Shown: piece after piece, positions 63,684 to 64,000 of the stretch | Position numbering within the stretch: the stretch's first letter is position 1 | Layout of the letters: the number at the start of each line of letters is the position of its first letter | From: Pezizomycotina sp. ARF18 | Lineage: Eukaryota > Ascomycota | Direction of reading: 5' to 3' | Assembly: GCA_002224055.1 (NCBI GenBank) | Contig: AZLU01000041.1 | Location: forward strand, 154,883-218,882 | DNA: 64,000 nt | Position numbers and translations under genes: made by a program | Notes under the pieces: model-generated | The model's input: the letters and a program-made list of their open reading frames with translations, nothing else | What the model was told of the DNA's origin: nothing | Database searches by the model: none

Positions 63684-64000
63684 CCTGTAACCGTGGTCGC
63701 GATGTGCTGGTTCCTCCATGGTCACAGGCGTGGAATGAATTGATGTGCTTGTGGTAGTGCTGCTGCTTCTTGTCCACCTGCGAAGTTGTAGACACCAAAG
63801 CGGTGGTGGAGGAGCTGCCCGATGTAGCTGGAGTTGGGACGACGCTTGGCGTGACGTAGGACGTAAGTTAGAAATTACAGGCGGCTTCGTCGTAGCAGGA
63901 TCAAAAACGTAGGTCTTCTTGATTATGTCCGATGGTGAACCTTGGACGGGCGTCGGAAGATCCTTCTCTGAGTCGGTAGTGGTCTGCACTTGCACTAGCG
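58840..64000 (-). CDS. Giant Ser/Thr-rich mucin-like protein, 5' partial
   Basis: The minus strand encodes more than 1,600 residues dominated by Ser and Thr and runs off the right edge, so the N-terminus is missing. Typical text is SSSVMTSSSVMTSSSVMTS (60190-60260), VTTSTVTSNTVTSQQSSST (about 59400-59450) and SSSLASSSLASSSSSVVSS (near 63400). A module FRDPDLPPEPTT occurs twice (about 59173-59208 and 59350-59385). A Ser tract from CTG units lies at 63651-63679, next to QVQTTTDSEKDLPTPVQGSP upstream. The C-terminus is TETATKANSWWWPFG*, with no hydrophobic GPI tail. Frames change roughly every 300-500 bases but the Ser/Thr register is recovered each time. Such proteins are usually heavily O-mannosylated and sit in or outside the wall; that is inference, as the signal peptide is not in view. 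Confidence 0.65.
60190..60250. repeat. 18-bp tandem repeat in Ser-rich gene
   Basis: The unit GATGAAGTCATAACGGAA is repeated about three times in near-perfect tandem, encoding VMTSSS on the minus strand. Looser related units continue on both sides (59820-60310). Confidence 0.8.
63651..63679 (+). repeat. (CTG)n trinucleotide run
   Basis: About 9.7 CTG units. On the minus strand this is CAG/GCA/AGC depending on frame. The AGC (Ser) reading joins the Ser-rich text on both sides, for example SNTESSS downstream. Confidence 0.9.

Overview
The window looks like nuclear DNA from a filamentous ascomycete (Pezizomycotina). Short GT-AG introns interrupt the genes. There are three integral membrane proteins of the fungal rhodopsin-domain (Pth11/SAT4-like) type, a fungal ENA-type cation P-type ATPase, an RGS-domain regulator, an F-box protein and several secreted low-complexity proteins. 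I saw no bacterial, phage or CRISPR features, no tRNA or rRNA gene and no intact transposon. One scaffold gap of 606 N lies at 13274-13879.

Almost no gene reads through in one frame. Conserved family motifs continue by switching frame every 100-600 bases, often where a G, C or T run is one base short of the codon pattern the family needs. In the ATPase this affects the TGES, DKTG, GDPTEI and TGDHPG motifs. That pattern fits run-length errors in the assembly better than RIP or old decay, but sequence alone cannot decide it. Gene boundaries below are envelopes over several frames, so no single translation of an interval gives the protein.

Layout. 0-1.1 kb: a minus-strand membrane-protein fragment. 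2.4-3.9 kb: F-box protein. 5.3-6.9 kb: rhodopsin-domain protein A. 7.4-9.3 kb (minus): polytopic membrane protein with a Cys-rich ectodomain. 11.3-12.9 kb: rhodopsin-domain protein B. 16.6-18.0 kb: RGS protein with membrane segments. 19.3-19.6 kb: a coding remnant. 21.1-23.5 kb (minus): DUF255/SSP411 thioredoxin-like protein. 24.2-26.3 kb (minus): secreted helical protein of unknown function. 27.6-37.5 kb and 40.4-44.5 kb: gene-poor DNA packed with A, T and G runs, enclosing a membrane sulfatase-domain gene at 37.5-40.4 kb. 44.5-47.8 kb: ENA-type ATPase. 48.9-50.3 kb: rhodopsin-domain protein C. 51.2-53.0 kb (minus): secreted Gly/Gln/Lys/Glu repeat protein. 55.7-56.5 kb (minus): unknown protein. 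58.8-64.0 kb (minus, running off the end): very long Ser/Thr-rich mucin-like protein.

The likely theme is the cell surface: putative receptors plus an RGS protein, a cation pump, a membrane sulfatase-fold enzyme and three secreted or wall-type proteins. Co-location does not prove common function, because fungal neighbours are usually transcribed separately.
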